DNA of 64,000 nt, from NCBI GenBank assembly GCA_963778025.1, contig CAVZTA010000010.1, forward strand, positions 1 to 64,000, written 5' to 3'. This stretch comes from CAVZTA01 sp963778025. Lineage in GTDB: Bacteria; Chloroflexota; Limnocylindria; Limnocylindrales; CSP1-4. Made by a program: the position numbers and the translations under genes. The notes under the pieces are model-generated. The model saw only the letters and a program-made list of their open reading frames with translations. It was not told where the DNA came from and did no database searches. Below, piece after piece: positions 18,488 through 28,738 of this stretch. Numbering within the stretch: position 1 is the stretch's first letter; the number at the start of each line of letters is the position of its first letter.

Positions 18488-19324
18488 ATGGCCGCGACGT
18501 TCTTCCTGATGCTCCGCGAAGGCCTCGAGGCCGCACTCATCGTCGGCATCATCGCCGCCTACCTCGTGAAGGTCGGCCGGAATGACGAGCTGCCGAAGGT
18601 CTGGGCAGGCGTCGGGGCGGCGCTCGGACTGTCGATCGTGGCGGGCATCGTCATCGTGTCCACGATCGGACGGCTGCCGCTCATCGTCCAGGAGACGCTG
18701 GAGGGCGTGGCCGGGCTGATCGCCGTCGCGGTCCTCACCTGGATGCTGTTCTGGATGCGGCGCCAGGGTCGCGCGATCAAGGGTGAGCTCGAGCGGGGCG
18801 TCGACGCGGCGCTGACCGCCGGCGGCACGATGGCCCTCGTGGGACTCGCGTTCGTGGCCGTCATCCGCGAGGGCCTCGAGACCACGCTGTTCGTCCTCGC
18901 GCTCATCCCGTCGCTCGGGACGAGCCCGACGGTGCTGCTCGGCGGGATCCTCGGACTCGCGGTGGCGGTCGGCGTCGGCTGGGCGATCTTCGTCGGCGGT
19001 CGACGGGTCGATCTCCGGAAGTTCTTCACCATCACGGGCGTCGTCCTGATCTTCGTCGCGGCGGGCCTGGTCGCGTTCTCGATCGCGGCGTTCGGGGAGG
19101 CCGGCCTCATCGCGAATACCGGCAGCGCGTTCGACCTGAACGGCGTGTTCCCCGACTCGAGCCCCGCGGGGAACGTCCTGCGCGGCCTGTTCGGCTATCG
19201 CTCCAAGCCCACGCCGCTCGAGGTCATCGGCTACTTCGCCTACCTCATCCCGGTGCTGCTGCTGTTCACGCTCGACCGGCCGGTCATCCGCCGAGAGCGC
19301 CCGGTGACGCCCAGCCCGAGCTGA
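18488..19324 (+). CDS. efeU: FTR1-family ferrous/ferric iron permease EfeU
   Basis: 278 residues with seven predicted membrane helices. Both iron-binding REGLE motifs are present, at residues 10-14 (LREGLEAAL) and 127-131 (IREGLETTL), which define the FTR1/EfeU high-affinity iron channel. The length is close to the family norm. It is followed after 64 bp by a cupredoxin lipoprotein gene, giving an EfeU-EfeO-like pair; no EfeB haem peroxidase gene is present nearby. Likely induced by iron limitation through the repeats upstream. Confidence 0.92.
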   Translation: MAATFFLMLREGLEAALIVGIIAAYLVKVGRNDELPKVWAGVGAALGLSIVAGIVIVSTIGRLPLIVQETLEGVAGLIAVAVLTWMLFWMRRQGRAIKGELERGVDAALTAGGTMALVGLAFVAVIREGLETTLFVLALIPSLGTSPTVLLGGILGLAVAVGVGWAIFVGGRRVDLRKFFTITGVVLIFVAAGLVAFSIAAFGEAGLIANTGSAFDLNGVFPDSSPAGNVLRGLFGYRSKPTPLEVIGYFAYLIPVLLLFTLDRPVIRRERPVTPSPS

Positions 19325-19388
19325 CCGCCGCGTCGCGCGACGCGGCGGGCCGTATCGCCATCGGCGACGACCCCACCCAGGAGGATCC

Positions 19389-19796
19389 ATGCGCCCGACC
19401 CGTCTGGCCCTGTTGCCCGCCGCCGCGATCGCGGTCGCCGTGCTCGCCGCGTGCGGTGGCGGCTCGGCGAGCTCGTCGCCCGCTGCAAGCACCGGTGCCA
19501 GTGCGTCGCCGGCCGCGGGCACCGTGAAGGTCACCGCCACCGAGATGAAGTTCGACCCGTCGTCGATCACGGTCCCCGCGGGCAACGTGACGTTCGAGGT
19601 GACGAACGCCGGCACGATCGAGCACGAGTTCGAGATCTTCAAGGGCGACCAGGTGGTCGACGAGGTCGAGGGCCTGGTGCCCGGCGTGACCCTGCCGCTC
19701 ACGGTGACGCTGGCGGCCGGCGACTACACGTACGTGTGCAAGATCGCGGGCCACGAGGACGCCGGCATGAAGGGCACGCTGACCGTCACCGGCTGA
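19389..19796 (+). CDS. EfeO-like cupredoxin lipoprotein
   Basis: 135 residues: lipoprotein signal peptide with lipobox LAAC (Cys22), an Ala/Ser/Pro linker, then a cupredoxin beta-sandwich (VKVTATEMKFDPSSITVPAG). The type I copper ligands are in place: His in IEHEFEIFKG, then Cys, His and Met in YVCKIAGHEDAGMKG. It would be anchored outside the membrane beside the iron channel, probably oxidising or delivering iron, as proposed for EfeO cupredoxin domains. It lacks the M75 peptidase domain of full EfeO. AGGAGG precedes the ATG. Confidence 0.85.
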   Translation: MRPTRLALLPAAAIAVAVLAACGGGSASSSPAASTGASASPAAGTVKVTATEMKFDPSSITVPAGNVTFEVTNAGTIEHEFEIFKGDQVVDEVEGLVPGVTLPLTVTLAAGDYTYVCKIAGHEDAGMKGTLTVTG

Positions 19797-19878
19797 CATC
19801 CCTCGGACGGCCGGGCGGTGCGTGAGGGCGCCACTCGGCCGGGTTGCCCGGAACCCGCGTGCGCGGCACCATCGTCCG

Positions 19879-20734
19879 ATGGCGATGGTCTCGACCCCGC
19901 GCACGCCTCGCCCGTCCCGCCCCTCCACTTCGTCTGCTCCGATCCTCGCGGTCCTCGCGACCCTCGCGCTGGTGCTCGCCGGCTGCGCGTCCGCAGCTTC
20001 GTCCGCCGCTCCGTCGGCATCGCCGCAGGCGTGCGGCGGGCCGAGTGGTTCGGGAGATGGCTCGGGCGGTGCCCCCAGCCCTTCGGGGATCCCGTCGGGC
20101 GCTCCGCGCGTCGGGTGAGGTCACCAGCGACCGGATCGCCGCGTTTCGCGTGGGCATCGAGAATCCGCTGCTCGCCGGTGTGCGGCAGCGGCAGGCGGAC
20201 GCGGTCGGGCAGCCGGCCTGGTGGGACGGGACGCAGACGGGCGATGGATGGCGGCTCGTCTACACGATCGGCTGGGGCGATTGCCTCGCCGGGTGCATCG
20301 AGCGCCACACGTTCACCTACGACGTCGCACGGGACGGCACGGTCGTCCTGGTGGCCGAGGACGGCGACGCCATCCCGGCCACGGTCCGGGACACGCTCGC
20401 GCTCGATGCCGCCGTCCCGTTCGTGAGTCAGGGTCTTGCCGGTCGGGTGACGGCCGGACCCGTGTGCCCCGTTGAGCGACCCGACGACCCGGCGTGTGCG
20501 CCACGTCCGGTCGCGGGCGCGGTGCTGGTGATCCGCGCCGCCGATGGCTCCGAGATCGCGCGCTTCGCGAGCGACGCGAACGGCGGGTTCGGGCAGGAGC
20601 TGCCGGTCGGGGACTACGTGCTCGAGGCGCAGCCCGTCCAGGGCCTGATGGGGACGCCGGCACCGCTCCCGTTCCGGGTCGACGACGGGCGCGCCGCGGA
20701 GCTCGACATCAGCTACGACACCGGGATCCGCTGA
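19879..20734 (+). CDS. Lipoprotein with carboxypeptidase-regulatory-like C-terminus (one frameshift)
   Basis: The signal peptide ends LALVLAGC (lipobox) and a Ser/Ala/Pro/Gly linker follows. A shift near 20100 leads to VTSDRIAAFRVGIENP and WRLVYTIGWGDCLAGCIERH, with paired cysteines. After CPVERPDDPACAPRPVAG comes a carboxypeptidase-regulatory-like or SpaA-like sandwich (AVLVIRAADGSEIARF, then GDYVLEAQPVQG). Such proteins recur in Chloroflexota as surface lipoproteins of unknown role. ATG 19879 is the first in-frame start giving a proper signal peptide. A strong terminator follows. Confidence 0.65.
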
Positions 20735-20740
20735 ATCGAT

Positions 20741-20767
20741 GAGGCCGCGGGACGAACCCGCGGCCTC
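20741..20767. terminator. Bidirectional hairpin between convergent genes
   Basis: An 11-bp perfect stem, GAGGCCGCGGG with CCCGCGGCCTC, and a 5-base loop. It serves the plus-strand lipoprotein and the minus-strand TadG cassette C. No long U-tract on either side. Confidence 0.75.
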
Positions 20768-20798
20768 GGTGCGTTTCGGCGGTGCCGGGACGACCGAC

Positions 20799-21855
20799 CT
20801 ACCGGGCGAGGCCCAGCACGTTCGTCTGGCCGGCGCTCGGCGGGGTGGTGATGCCCTGCGGGCACCTGCTCACCGGTCGAATACGAGATCGTGGCGTCGA
20901 AGCGACCCTGGATCTGGTCGACCGCCGGCTGCGCGTACCCGGTGATCGTGAATGAGACGACGCTCTTGATGCAGAAGGTGAAGTTGTTGCCCTGGCTCCC
21001 GGTCGAACAGCCGGCCGGGGCGCTCGGGTCGTTCGGCGCGTAGACGATCGGGATGAGGATCGTCTGCTGGTTGTTCACCCACTGCTGGAGGCAGGCCCGC
21101 ACGTCGTCGGCGTTCGTCTTGCCCGGATCGCCGGCGAACTGGTAGGGCAACGTGAACGCCGGATTGTCCGGTGTGCACAGACTCGTCGCCAGCGAGCCCG
21201 CGTTGTTGCTGCCATCCCACGACACCCAGCCGAAGTTGCCAGGCCCATTCGCACCGCTCGTGAGCGAGTAGATCGTGCCGGAGTTGAGGGCCTGTCCATC
21301 GACGAGGGCGATCGGCAGCAACTGGCTCGGCGGCACCGCCGTGAGGCTGCCGGTCATCGACGTCGCGCTCGCCCGGACGTCCCAGGTCCCGCGACCGAAG
21401 ATGCCCAGGAAGTACGTCCGCGGCTGGGTCTGGATGTCGACCTGGACCCCCAGAGCCTTCGCGCCGATGAGCGCGCCCGGCGGGGCGATATCCCCGGACG
21501 CCCACGGCGCCACGGTGCCGAGGACCGGATACGACTGCCCGCTTCGCGCACCGACGTAGCGCGCGGTCCAGGTGCAGCCGTTCGCCGCGACGCAGCCGTT
21601 GCTGGCGAGGCTCGCCTGGATCTTCGCGTACGGGTTGTCGGTCGTCGTGTACGCCGTGTTCGTGACGTAGTAGTCGTACAGGCGCTTGGTCCCAGCGAGC
21701 GACGCGAGATCGGATGCGTTCTGGTCGTCGCGCCGGCTGAAGAACACCGTCCCGCCGTCGATGACGAGGCCGACGACGGCGAGGAGTGCGATGAGGCCAC
21801 CGGCGAACATCACGAGCACCTGCCCGCGCTGGGCCGGTCGCGAGCGTCGGCGCAT
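20799..21855 (-). CDS. TadG-like pilus-assembly protein, cassette C gene 3
   Basis: About 352 residues. The N-terminus has the TadE/G-type leader RRSRPAQRGQVLVMFAGGLI followed by a membrane helix and VIDGGTVFFSRRDDQNASDL, typical of Tad-secretion pseudopilins with the Tad domain. The exported part is Gly/Asn/Thr-rich with cysteine pairs. A one-base shift near 20865 restores the ending PPSAGQTNVLGLAR with a stop at 20799-20801. GGAGG precedes ATG 21855. It follows two TadE genes on the same strand, in the order also seen in the two cassettes upstream. Confidence 0.8.
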
Positions 21856-21888
21856 GGACGAAACCTCCCGAGGACTGAGGACGGATGC

Positions 21889-22370
21889 TCACTGGACGAT
21901 CACCTGGGTGGTGGCGCCGATCACGGGTGTCCCCACGATCTGGCCGATGAACGGGGTGAAGAACGTGAAGCGCTGCGAGGCGGGCGAGGTCGGCGTGGCG
22001 ATCGTGATCTTGAGGACATCGTCCGCGCGGCAGGAGTCGGTGGTGCGCGTCGTGAGCGTGTCGGACGTCGTGCAGGAGACGGTGACCGTGTAGTACGCGG
22101 GTGCGCCGGCGAGCCGGTTCTTGGTCTCCTGGGTGATGCAGTCGAAGCGCGTCTTGGGGCTCACGGATGCCGGGCAGGACTGATACCAGTAGGGCACCGC
22201 GCCGTAGCGCGCACCCTCGCGGGCCGCCTGGGCGAACGCGTTCGTGATGTACACGTAGCGGCCGAGGTCGATCAGCCCGAACAGGAGCAGGAAGAACACC
22301 GGAGCGACGACCGCGAACTCGACGAGGGCCTGGCCCCGGCCTCGGCCGTCCTCGCAGCAGACGCGCTCAT
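21889..22370 (-). CDS. TadE-like pseudopilin, cassette C gene 2
   Basis: The TadE motif GQALVEFAVVAPVFFLLLFG runs into LIDLGRYVYITNAFAQAARE, the usual N-terminal pilin-like helix followed by the AAREGAR block. The exported part ends VIGATTQVIVQ. The presumed ATG at 22370 overlaps the TGA of the upstream gene (ATGA). A one-base shift near 22345 is needed to join MSASAART to the TadE motif. Minor subunit of a Flp/Tad-type surface structure. Confidence 0.75.
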
Positions 22371-24043
22371 GGCGTCGTCACCGTGATCAGCGAGACGTCG
22401 TGGCGGCGCAGGAGTAGGCGGTCACCGACTGACGTCGTCACCTTCGCGCTGCCTGAGGCTCCGGCCGGGCTCGAGGCGACGTTGTTGCCGTCGAAGCCTT
22501 CGGTCTGCCAGGCGTTCTTCGCCTCGCTGAACGTCTTGTTCGTGCCGTCCGGCGTTGGGCTGAGCGTGTCGACGAGATTCGGGACGGGCTTCAGGCCGCT
22601 GCCGCATGTCGCCACCGTGACCGTCACGTTCGGCTGCGTCCCGCTGACCGTGACGCTGTTCGTCGCGGTCGCGGTCCCGGCGAAGGCGAAGCTGCCGACC
22701 GCCGAGAACGAGACGGGCACGAGACACATGAAGGTGTCGCCGGTCGTGCCATACGACGCGAGGCTGGTCGGGATCGCGCACGAGCTCAGCGAGACCGGCG
22801 AGGCATTCCGGGTGAGGCTGAACGTCAGGTTGTTGGCTGTGCCGCCCTGGTTCTGGACCTGGACATACAGCCAGGCGGCCGGTTCGCGCATCGTCTGATC
22901 CGCCGCGACCGAGTCAAGGTTCAACGTCAGGCCGCCGGTGCCGTAGCTCGCGACGCCGGCGAGGCCGTTGCCGGTCCCGCCGAGTCGATAGGGCGAAGCC
23001 CACACGTTCACGGCCAGTCGCGGACGGGGGATGACCTTGACGATGGCGGAGACATTGTTGGTCCCGGTCGAGAGACCTGACGCGTTCGCGGTGGCCTGGA
23101 GTCCGACCTTGAAGTCGTTCAGGCTCCCGACGCTCGTCGCCGTCATCGTCTGCGTGAACGTGCAGTACGTGGGCGCTGCCCCCTTGACGATCGAGGTCGG
23201 CAGCGTCGAGCACCCGGTCGGAGTGCTCACGTTCGCGCCGTTCACCGAGAACTGGTACGCGATCGTGTCGAGGTTGATGTTGCCGGTGTTCTTCACCCGG
23301 ACCTTGTAGTTGATCGTCGACCCCTCCTTGAACTGGAGGTAGTTGTCGACGTTGTTCAGGTCCTGGCACGGAGCGTAGTAGTAGCCCGGGGCAGCAACGG
23401 AGTCGGCGAGCTGGCACGCGGCCGAAAGGGTGCTGACGTTGTCCGCGCTCGTGCCTTCGACCCAGACCAGGATCTCCAGGCCCGCCGGGTCGAAGCCGTC
23501 ACCCAGTACGGTGGCGGTCGACTCGGACGACAGCGTGATCGTCGTACCGAGGACGTTGCTGAGGAGCGGCGTGACCAGGCGGAAGTCGTACGAGACGCGG
23601 ACTTCATACGTGTCCCCGTTCACGCAGTCGTTGATCGGCTGACGCAGGGCGCCGGTCGACTTTGCGCGGCACGTCACGCCGGTCGTCAGCCTCGATGCAC
23701 CCAGCGTGGTCTTGAGGGCGGAAGCGGCCTCGTTCTCGACGTACCAGGTCACGTTCTGGCCGGCGGTATCGCAGTTGACGTTCGTGGAGTCCGCACACAG
23801 CGGGTGACGCGCCCCGTAGAGGACCCCCTCCTTCGCGGCGTTCTCTACCGCGACGTAGGCGAAGAACAGGCGTCCGAGGTCGACCGCAGCTCCGACCAGG
23901 AGGAGCATGACGGGCAGGATCAGCGCGAACTCGACCATGCTCTGCCCGAGCGTCCGCGTGCGCCCGACCGCCGGCCGAGCCGGGTCCTGGGCGGCGGGGC
24001 GCCCGCGCAGACGGGCGAAGACGGCGGTGCGACGCGGGCGCAT
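22367..24043 (-). CDS. Large TadE-like protein with extended exported domain, cassette C gene 1
   Basis: 558 residues, far longer than ordinary TadE (about 150-200). Residues 30-80 hold the TadE motif (GQSMVEFALILPVMLLLVGA, then VDLGRLFFAYVAVENAAKEG). The rest is exported, Thr/Asn/Ser-rich beta structure with several disulfide-like Cys and CARDB-like stretches (YKVRVKNTGNINLDTIAYQF and VQVQNQGGTANNLTFSLTRN). No frameshift. ATG 24043 is chosen over an earlier start because it precedes the basic leader. It may be the shaft-exposed or tip subunit of its cassette. Confidence 0.8.
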   Translation of the reverse strand: MRPRRTAVFARLRGRPAAQDPARPAVGRTRTLGQSMVEFALILPVMLLLVGAAVDLGRLFFAYVAVENAAKEGVLYGARHPLCADSTNVNCDTAGQNVTWYVENEAASALKTTLGASRLTTGVTCRAKSTGALRQPINDCVNGDTYEVRVSYDFRLVTPLLSNVLGTTITLSSESTATVLGDGFDPAGLEILVWVEGTSADNVSTLSAACQLADSVAAPGYYYAPCQDLNNVDNYLQFKEGSTINYKVRVKNTGNINLDTIAYQFSVNGANVSTPTGCSTLPTSIVKGAAPTYCTFTQTMTATSVGSLNDFKVGLQATANASGLSTGTNNVSAIVKVIPRPRLAVNVWASPYRLGGTGNGLAGVASYGTGGLTLNLDSVAADQTMREPAAWLYVQVQNQGGTANNLTFSLTRNASPVSLSSCAIPTSLASYGTTGDTFMCLVPVSFSAVGSFAFAGTATATNSVTVSGTQPNVTVTVATCGSGLKPVPNLVDTLSPTPDGTNKTFSEAKNAWQTEGFDGNNVASSPAGASGSAKVTTSVGDRLLLRRHDVSLITVTTP

Positions 24044-24076
24044 GATGCCTCGGCGATCCGTGGGTTCGAGCACGCC

Positions 24077-24102
24077 GGAACACTCGTTCCGTGCCCTTGC
24101 AC
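24077..24102 (-). promoter_or_regulatory. Conserved upstream block of cassette C
   Basis: On the minus strand it reads GTGCAAGGGCACGG followed by AACGAGTGTTCC. It is related to the blocks in front of cassettes A and B (CAAGG, about ten bases, then GA-rich and GTCC/TTCC). It lies 34-59 bp before the first gene. Probable promoter or activator site. Confidence 0.45.
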
Positions 24103-24207
24103 GGTCGCTTGAATCGGTGCGTCAGCGCATAGACCGAGGGTCCCGTCAGCGCCTGACGTTGGTCCTCCCGCGACTCGTCAGCGCGCCCGATCAGCCCGAA
24201 CAGAGGA

Positions 24208-24234
24208 GAGCCGCGCCCGTCGGGGACGCGGTTC
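24208..24234 (-). terminator. Hairpin after cassette B
   Basis: An 8-bp stem (CGCGGTTC against GAGCCGCG, one mismatch) 23 bp past the stop of the TadG gene. Its arms resemble the hairpin after cassette A, supporting common descent of the two cassettes. Confidence 0.5.
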
Positions 24235-24256
24235 GAGACGTTGCTGCGGACTGCGG

Positions 24257-25506
24257 CTACTTGAAGAGCTGGACCGAAATCGGCGTGTTCGCGGGCGTGA
24301 TGTCACCACCGATGATGATCGGGCCATCGGTGACGTAGCTGACGAACCATCCCTTGAGGCAGCCGAGGAAGCCGCCGCCGGTCGTGATCGGGACCAGTCG
24401 GTGCGCCCGGCGGACTCGCGCACTGGTTCACGTTCGAGCCCTGGACGAGGACCTCCTTGCAGGTAGAAGTTGCCCAACGTGTGGACGTAGTACCAAGTGT
24501 TGTTGCCCGTCGGATCGACACCGACTGAAGTCGGACGGGCACTCGATCCGTCGCGCCGGGATCGATGCGGCACGCCTGGTTGTGCAGCGGGATGGTGACG
24601 ACCGTGTTCAGGTAGGCGTCGAGCTCGTTCTCGACGGAGTTCGGGTTGCCAGTCTGCGCCTGGAACCAGTCCGGGGATATCCACGGGCTGGTTCGAGCGG
24701 TCCGGTGATCTCCTGGGCGAGGTTCATGCCGCTCACGACGTCCAGCCAACCGAACGTGCCGGACGAGTCCCCGGAGGAGCGACACAGCGGAAGGATCACC
24801 TCCAGTCGCCGTGTTGCCGCTCGGGTTCGCGGTCGTCGGGCAGGTCCTCCTCGCCGACGATCGGCCAGTACGGATCGGTCGCGTGGTCGGGCGGCGGCGC
24901 GCCGATCCACGTGCCCAGGATCAGGTTGCCGCCGGAGTCGCACTGGAAGACCTCGACCGGGAACGTAATCGGCAGGAAGGCGCATCCGTCTGTCGTCGCG
25001 GTGCACTCAGGGCTGGTCGCGCCGGCGACGGCCGTCGCCTCGGCACTCGCGGTCAACGTCGTGATCGGGACGGGAAGCAGCCGCGCGAAGATGCCCTGCG
25101 CCACGCGATTGCCGCCGGCGCGGACGCCGCGGGCATTCGGCGGGATCGGCAGCGTGGACGCGCGGTTCTGGACGACCGGGATGCCGGCACGATGGGCTGC
25201 GCGAATCCGTCGGTGAACTCGGCGGTCGGCGTCGCGAGCCCGTTCGCGGTCGCGGCGTCGTCGATGGCTGCCCAGACCTGGCCCATGGTGCGGTTCTTGC
25301 CCGACAGCTGCTCAGCCACGATCGAGCGTGCCGGACATGGCTGCCGAGTCCGCCCCGTTCTGCGCGATGCGCTGCTGGGCGAACAGGTTGCCGCCCTCGA
25401 TGACGAGCGCGAGCACCGGGATGATCACGAAGACCAGGGCAAGGGTGAAGATGACGAGCGCCTGGCCCGTCTCGTGGCGGCGTGCCCGCATGGGGATGGG
25501 CCTCAT
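24257..25506 (-). pseudogene. TadG-like protein, cassette B gene 3 (several frameshifts)
   Basis: ATG 25506 follows the stop of the TadE gene directly (TAGATG). The leader and helix are clear (ETGQALVIFTLALVFVIIPV, then ALVIEGGNLFAQQRIAQNGA). The exported part is spread over at least four frames: IVAEQLSGKNRTMGQVWAAI, VFQCDSGGNLILGTWIGAPP, and GNPNSVENELDAYLNTVVTI. It ends CLKGWFVSYVTDGPIIIGG...ISVQLFK. The ending matches cassette A gene 3 (CVAGWFVRYISAG...VQLIK), so the two are paralogues. Many indels within 1.2 kb suggest poor sequence quality or decay. Confidence 0.7.
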
Positions 25507-26044
25507 CTACGGGTTGCTTCGGACAGGCGGAGGCGGTGTGCGAACGGGTCGAGTTCGGGCACACGAACGCGACGACCGACTCGGACTTCGCGACCAGGTC
25601 GATTCCGCCGATCGAGCCGCCCGACGATGCGGCGTCAACGGCTCCCATCGTTGACCGACGGTGACGACGGCGACACATCCGACGGCCATCGGCTGGGTCG
25701 CGGTGCTGGCGTCGCACTCTGGACGTTCGCCGTGACGTCAGTCGGGACACGGGGCGCTCGGATTGGTCGGGCAGCGGCTGGTAGAAATGGACGAAGTTGC
25801 CGCGTCGTGGTCGACACGCCGGTTCCGACCGCCATCTCGCGCGCACGCTGCTCGATCGACGGAACGTCCTGGTTCACGATCGCGAGGCGCGCGGCCTCGC
25901 GCGCGGCGTTCGTCAGCGAGGTGTACATGAAGATGGCGCGACCCAGGTCGACCATCCCGAACAGCAGGAGGATGATCGACCGGGGCGACGATCGCGAACT
26001 CCGCGAGGGCCTGCCCTGCGCGAGCGGCGTCGGAGGAACCTCAT
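25507..26044 (-). pseudogene. TadE-like pseudopilin, cassette B gene 2 (frameshifted)
   Basis: ATG 26044 overlaps the upstream TGA (ATGA). The core reads ILLLFGMVDLGRAIFMYTSL and TNAAREAARLAIVNQDVPSI, nearly the same as cassette A gene 2 (VFVYTSLTNAAREGARLAIV). Later parts (VGCVAVVTVGQRWEPLTPII and IDLVAKSESVVAFVCPNS) lie in other frames, and the stop is at 25507-25509. At least three indels. Minor TadE subunit as in the other cassettes. Confidence 0.7.
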
Positions 26045-27362
26045 GGGCCGACCGTGATGGATCGACGCGCAGCCATTGGGCTGTGGATCGATCGTGCCCA
26101 CCCGTGATCGTCTGGGTCTTGATGTTGTAGTTCGGATTGCCGTTGTTCTTGGGCGGGAGGGTCGCCAGCGGCCCGGTGAAGCCCTGCCGCGGTCCAGATG
26201 CCCAGCGCGTCATCGCGCTTCTTGTTCGCGAAGTCCGGCACGGTGCACATGCGCGTGCCGACGACGATCAGGCCAATCTTCGTCTGGCTGTTCGTCGCGC
26301 CGGTTACGGCCTCGGTGACGGTCAAGGTTGACGTTGTAGGAGCCCTCGGCCGTGTACGTGTAGGTGGCCGTCCGCTTGTCGTGCTGGAGAAGTCGATCGT
26401 GTCCCGTTGCCGTCGAAGTCCCAGTCGTAGCGGCTATAGGTGAGCGGCGGGCTCCTCGTCTCGACGAAGGTGAAGTTGACCGCAAGCGGAGCTCGTCCCG
26501 ACGTCGGCGTCGCCGTGAACTCGGCGATGGGTCCGGTCGTCGGGCGGGACGGTCACGCTGATGTAGTCGGTCTTCGTGACGGTGTTCGACCCGCCTGTGT
26601 TCTGTACGGTGAGCTGCACGGAGAAGTGGCAGACGGTGCCCGGCGTCGCCGGTGCACGGATACGTGATAGTCGGCGGCGCCTTGACGAGACCGATGGTCC
26701 CGTCGCCGAAGTCCCAGACCCACGAAGTCGGGCTGTTCGTGGACTTGTCGGTGAACGTCACGTTGAGCGGTGCGTAGCCGCTCTGCGGCGTGCCGACGAA
26801 GTCGGCAACGGGCGGCGGGACGACGGCGCCGCCGCCGCCCCCGGGACGGCCGCGACGGCGCCCTCGGTGACAGGGAACGTGCCCTCAGCGGTGACCTGGA
26901 TCTGCTTGCCCGACGACGTTGCCGATGATCGGCGTGATCACCCCGAACTTGCAGGTGATGTCGATCCGGACGGGGTCGCCGATCGAAATGCCGGCCGCGA
27001 AGATCGGGTCGGGGACGATCGGCTTGCTGATCGACGGGTCTTCGGGCAGGTCGCAGTTAAGCGTCTTGGTCTCGCCGCGGACCAGCTTCTGGTAGCGGTC
27101 TCTGAATCTTCGTGCTTGATCGGCGTTGTCGGGCGGGACCCACGCCGAAGCGTTCGTCGCTGCGAACGTGCCGGCGACGCGCGTCATCTGCTGGAGCTCG
27201 ACGTAGCCGAGGTAGATGCCGGCCGAAGTCGATCCCGAACAACAGGAGCAGGAGGAAGACCGGGAGAACGAGCCCGAGCTCGAGCAGCGACTGACCGGAC
27301 TCGCGCGACTGGCGGCGGTCGGAGCGGCGAGGCCGAGCGGTGGCGCGATGGGTGCCGAGCAT
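26041..27362 (-). pseudogene. TadE-PKD-PKD-PASTA-like protein, cassette B gene 1 (many frameshifts)
   Basis: ATG 27362 starts a TadE module (RESGQSLLELGLVLPVFLLL, then LLFGIDFGR). The exported part continues in other frames: MTRVAGTFAATNASAWVPPD, then IDITCKFGVITPIIGNVVG. A PKD domain follows (NVTFTDKSTNSPTSWVWDFG, DGTIGLV), then a second PKD-like unit (YDWDFDGNG...TYTYTAEGSYNV). The end is a PASTA-like segment (MCTVPDFANKKRDDALGIWT, AAGFTG, NGCASITVGP). Same architecture as cassette A gene 1. At least six indels in 1.3 kb. Confidence 0.65.
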
Positions 27363-27405
27363 GGGACTCCGGGAGGCGATGAGTATCAGTTTCCCCGGCG
27401 GACTA

Positions 27406-27431
27406 GGACTATCCGTCCCAAGACCTTGCAA
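27406..27431 (-). promoter_or_regulatory. Conserved upstream block of cassette B
   Basis: On the minus strand: TTGCAAGGTCTTGGG then ACGGATAGTCC. It shares GCAAGGTC and GATAGTCC with the block before cassette A and lies 44-69 bp before the first gene. Candidate promoter. Confidence 0.5.
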
Positions 27432-27510
27432 CCGCCCTTGCCCGAAAACGTCAGCGCTGCCGACCAGGTGCACCGTCGCACCGCTGCCTGCACGGCCGCC
27501 GGGCAAACGA

Positions 27511-27542
27511 ACGAGCCGCGCCCCTGGTAGAGCGCGGCTCGT
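27511..27542 (-). terminator. Hairpin terminator after cassette A
   Basis: An 11-bp perfect stem (ACGAGCCGCGC with GCGCGGCTCGT), loop of ten bases, 51 bp after the stop of the TadG gene and before the promoter block of cassette B. Confidence 0.7.
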
Positions 27543-27592
27543 GCCGCTGGCCTCGTCGATCACCGGCCGACCGAATGGCCGGCTTCTCTCGT

Positions 27593-28715
27593 CTACTTGA
27601 TGAGCTGGACGCCGATCGCGTCGCTGGTGCCGACGCCTGCCGTGCCGACCGCACCGGCACTGATGTAGCGGACGAACCAGCCGGCGACGCAGCTGCTGCT
27701 GCCGTTGCCGGCGATCGTGTACAGGTTCTTCGACGGGTTCGAGTCGCAGGCGGTGTTCTTGCCGCCGTTCTCGTCCGAGACGTAGTCGATCCATACCGAC
27801 GCGACCTTGACGATGTGATAGTTGCCGCCGCCACCGCCGTCGGCGCAGCCCTCATCGCTCCCGCTGTCGCAGATCGGGATGAGATAGGGGCCCCCGGGCA
27901 GCTCGGCCTGAAGGGCGTCGAAGATCTTCTTCGCGCAATCGTTGCCGGGGTCGCCCGGGACGTCCTGCGGGAGGTTGAACTGGACGTTGATCGAGCTCGT
28001 GACCTCGTCATCGCAGCTCATGCCCGGGACGAGATCGAGCACCTGGAAGGCGCCACCGGCCGGCTTGCAGAGCGGGATGATGTACTCGGGTCCCGTCGGC
28101 GGGTTGCCGGGTTGGCTGAGCTGCCAGTTGACCTCCTGGCCGGGCTCGACGAGGTCGCCGTTGACCTCGCAGTCGGTCACGTTGATGGGGAACACGATCG
28201 GCAGGAAGTCACCGCCCTGCAGCGAGCCGGCCACCGCCGTCGCGTCCGCCGACGAGCTCAGGCTGTCGATCCCGATGACGCGCGCGAAGGACGTCCCGAA
28301 GGTGCGCTGACCTGCGACGCTCACGCCCTGGGCGGCGGGCGGGATGGCGTCCGTCCCGACCCGGGCAGCCAGCGCGCGGTCGGGCGTGACGACGCCGAAC
28401 GGGGTCAGAAGCTGCCCGGTGACGTTCGTGAACCGAGCGTCGACGAGGTCGAGGCCGGTCGGACCAGGGCGCCATGATCGGGCTCATCGCGGCTGCGACG
28501 TCCGTGGTGGTCTTCGCCACCCCGCCAAGGGATTGAGCGATGACGACGGCGCCCGCGTTGGCTGCGGCGTCGACGGTGTTCTGGGTGACGCGTTGCTGGG
28601 CGTACGCATTCCCGCCCTCGAGCACGAGTGCCACGAGGCCGATGAAGGCGACCATCCCCAGGGCCGCGATGACGATGATCTGGCCGCGCTCCTGGCGGTT
28701 CGACGAACGATGCAT
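27593..28715 (-). CDS. TadG-like protein, cassette A gene 3 (one frameshift)
   Basis: The leader and helix are RQERGQIIVIAALGMVAFIG, followed by LVLEGGNAYAQQRVTQNTVD. A shift near 28465 joins this to a long exported part (QRTFGTSFARVIGIDSLSSS, ADATAVAGSLQGGDFLPIVF), which ends CVAGWFVRYISAGAVGTAGV and VQLIK. The conserved FLPI.FP block is shared with cassette B gene 3. About 374 residues. Tad-domain pseudopilin-like protein, probably exposed on the cell surface. A strong hairpin follows. Confidence 0.8.
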
Positions 28716-28738
28716 GGCGGTCGGCTCCGTGGGTATCG

